Below, piece after piece: positions 63,789 to 64,000 of a stretch of 64,000 nucleotides of DNA. Each line of letters opens with the position of its first letter. The stretch's first letter is position 1. A model generated the notes under the pieces. That model saw only the letters and a list, made by a program, of their open reading frames with translations, was not told the origin of the DNA and made no database searches. The stretch is from Mycobacterium montefiorense (GTDB lineage Bacteria; Actinomycetota; Actinomycetes; Mycobacteriales; Mycobacteriaceae), in the NCBI RefSeq assembly GCF_003112775.1, contig NZ_BFCH01000001.1:124001-188000 (forward strand), given 5' to 3'. The position numbers and the translations under genes were made by a program.

Positions 63789-64000
63789 ATGCCGACTTGG
63801 AAGGAATACCAAGAAGCGACCGCCACCTACTACCGAGCGCTTGGGCTCTCTGCAGAGACGGACGAGACCATCGACGGCGCTCGCGGCGTCCACAAAATTG
63901 ACGTGGCGGTGCGTGGGTACCGCGCTGGTGTCCGGTTCCTCTGGATTGTCGAATGCAAGTACTGGAATCGCCGGGTCGACAAATCAGTTGTATCCACATT
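63789..64000 (+). CDS. Mrr-like PD-(D/E)XK endonuclease, 5' part only
   Basis: The first 70 codons of a gene cut by the right window edge. TWKEYQEATATYYRALGLSA resembles the opening helix of Mrr-like restriction endonucleases, and the nuclease motif follows: Asp in HKIDVAV, then ECK in WIVECKYWNRRV, with a Gly-rich turn between. These enzymes cleave modified or foreign DNA. The ATG at 63789 is the first in frame after several stops. It lies on the probable island, so a restriction or defence module beyond the edge is plausible but not visible. Confidence 0.62.
   Translation, partial: MPTWKEYQEATATYYRALGLSAETDETIDGARGVHKIDVAVRGYRAGVRFLWIVECKYWNRRVDKSVVST

Overview
This window is a GC-rich, gene-dense stretch of a Mycobacterium chromosome, almost certainly a slow-growing, non-tuberculosis species. 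Most genes have recognisable counterparts in M. tuberculosis H37Rv, in the same relative order but read in the opposite direction (about Rv2767c/Rv2766c at the left to Rv2704 at the right). The species cannot be named from sequence alone. RecA has no intein, and PE_PGRS47, pspN (Rv2742c) and the TerC-like Rv2723 are absent from their expected positions, which argues against the tuberculosis complex. Gene equivalences and family lengths quoted here come from memory of those families, not from a search.

Left part (1-13.7 kb): a large STAND/AAA-type ATPase truncated by the window edge, then a lipid-metabolism block. This block holds a TesB-like thioesterase, a FadD-type acyl-CoA synthetase overlapping a single-chain biotin-dependent long-chain acyl-CoA carboxylase (LCC type), a repeat-containing secreted peptide, an SDR, two tandem acyl-CoA dehydrogenases, a GT1 glycosyltransferase and a dienelactone hydrolase. 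Most of it is extra relative to M. tuberculosis.

Middle (13.8-33 kb): thyA-dfrA, a DivIVA-like coiled-coil protein, an AlkX/YcaQ-type crosslink glycosylase, hsdM-hsdS with no hsdR, thyX-dapA-rnj, a mycofactocin-type SDR with an ABM monooxygenase, ftsK, argA, pgsA3, the envelope-stress set clgR-pspA-pspM behind a SigE-type promoter, ephG, a second GT1, and a FhuF-like Fe-S protein preceded by a compact cobalamin riboswitch.

Right-middle (33-62.9 kb): recA-recX-miaB with a LexA box and a RecA-NDp/PafBC promoter, two tandem DMT transporters, miaA, dapF, hflX, fadE20, an LGFP-repeat membrane protein, the divergent lexA/chiZ pair with several LexA-like sites, nrdR, nitrobindin, a PhzF-like isomerase, an alpha/beta hydrolase, a PAC2 protein, a lipoprotein serine protease, sthA, ideR, sigB (with a SigE/SigH-type promoter), and several small conserved genes including a 58-aa one.

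Right edge (62.9-64 kb): synteny breaks exactly where sigA should end. Only the last codons of a sigA-like gene (LRDYLD-stop) are present, followed by unfamiliar small ORFs and the start of an Mrr-like PD-(D/E)XK endonuclease. This looks like the edge of an integrative genomic island inserted at the 3' end of sigA and is the most novel part of the window.
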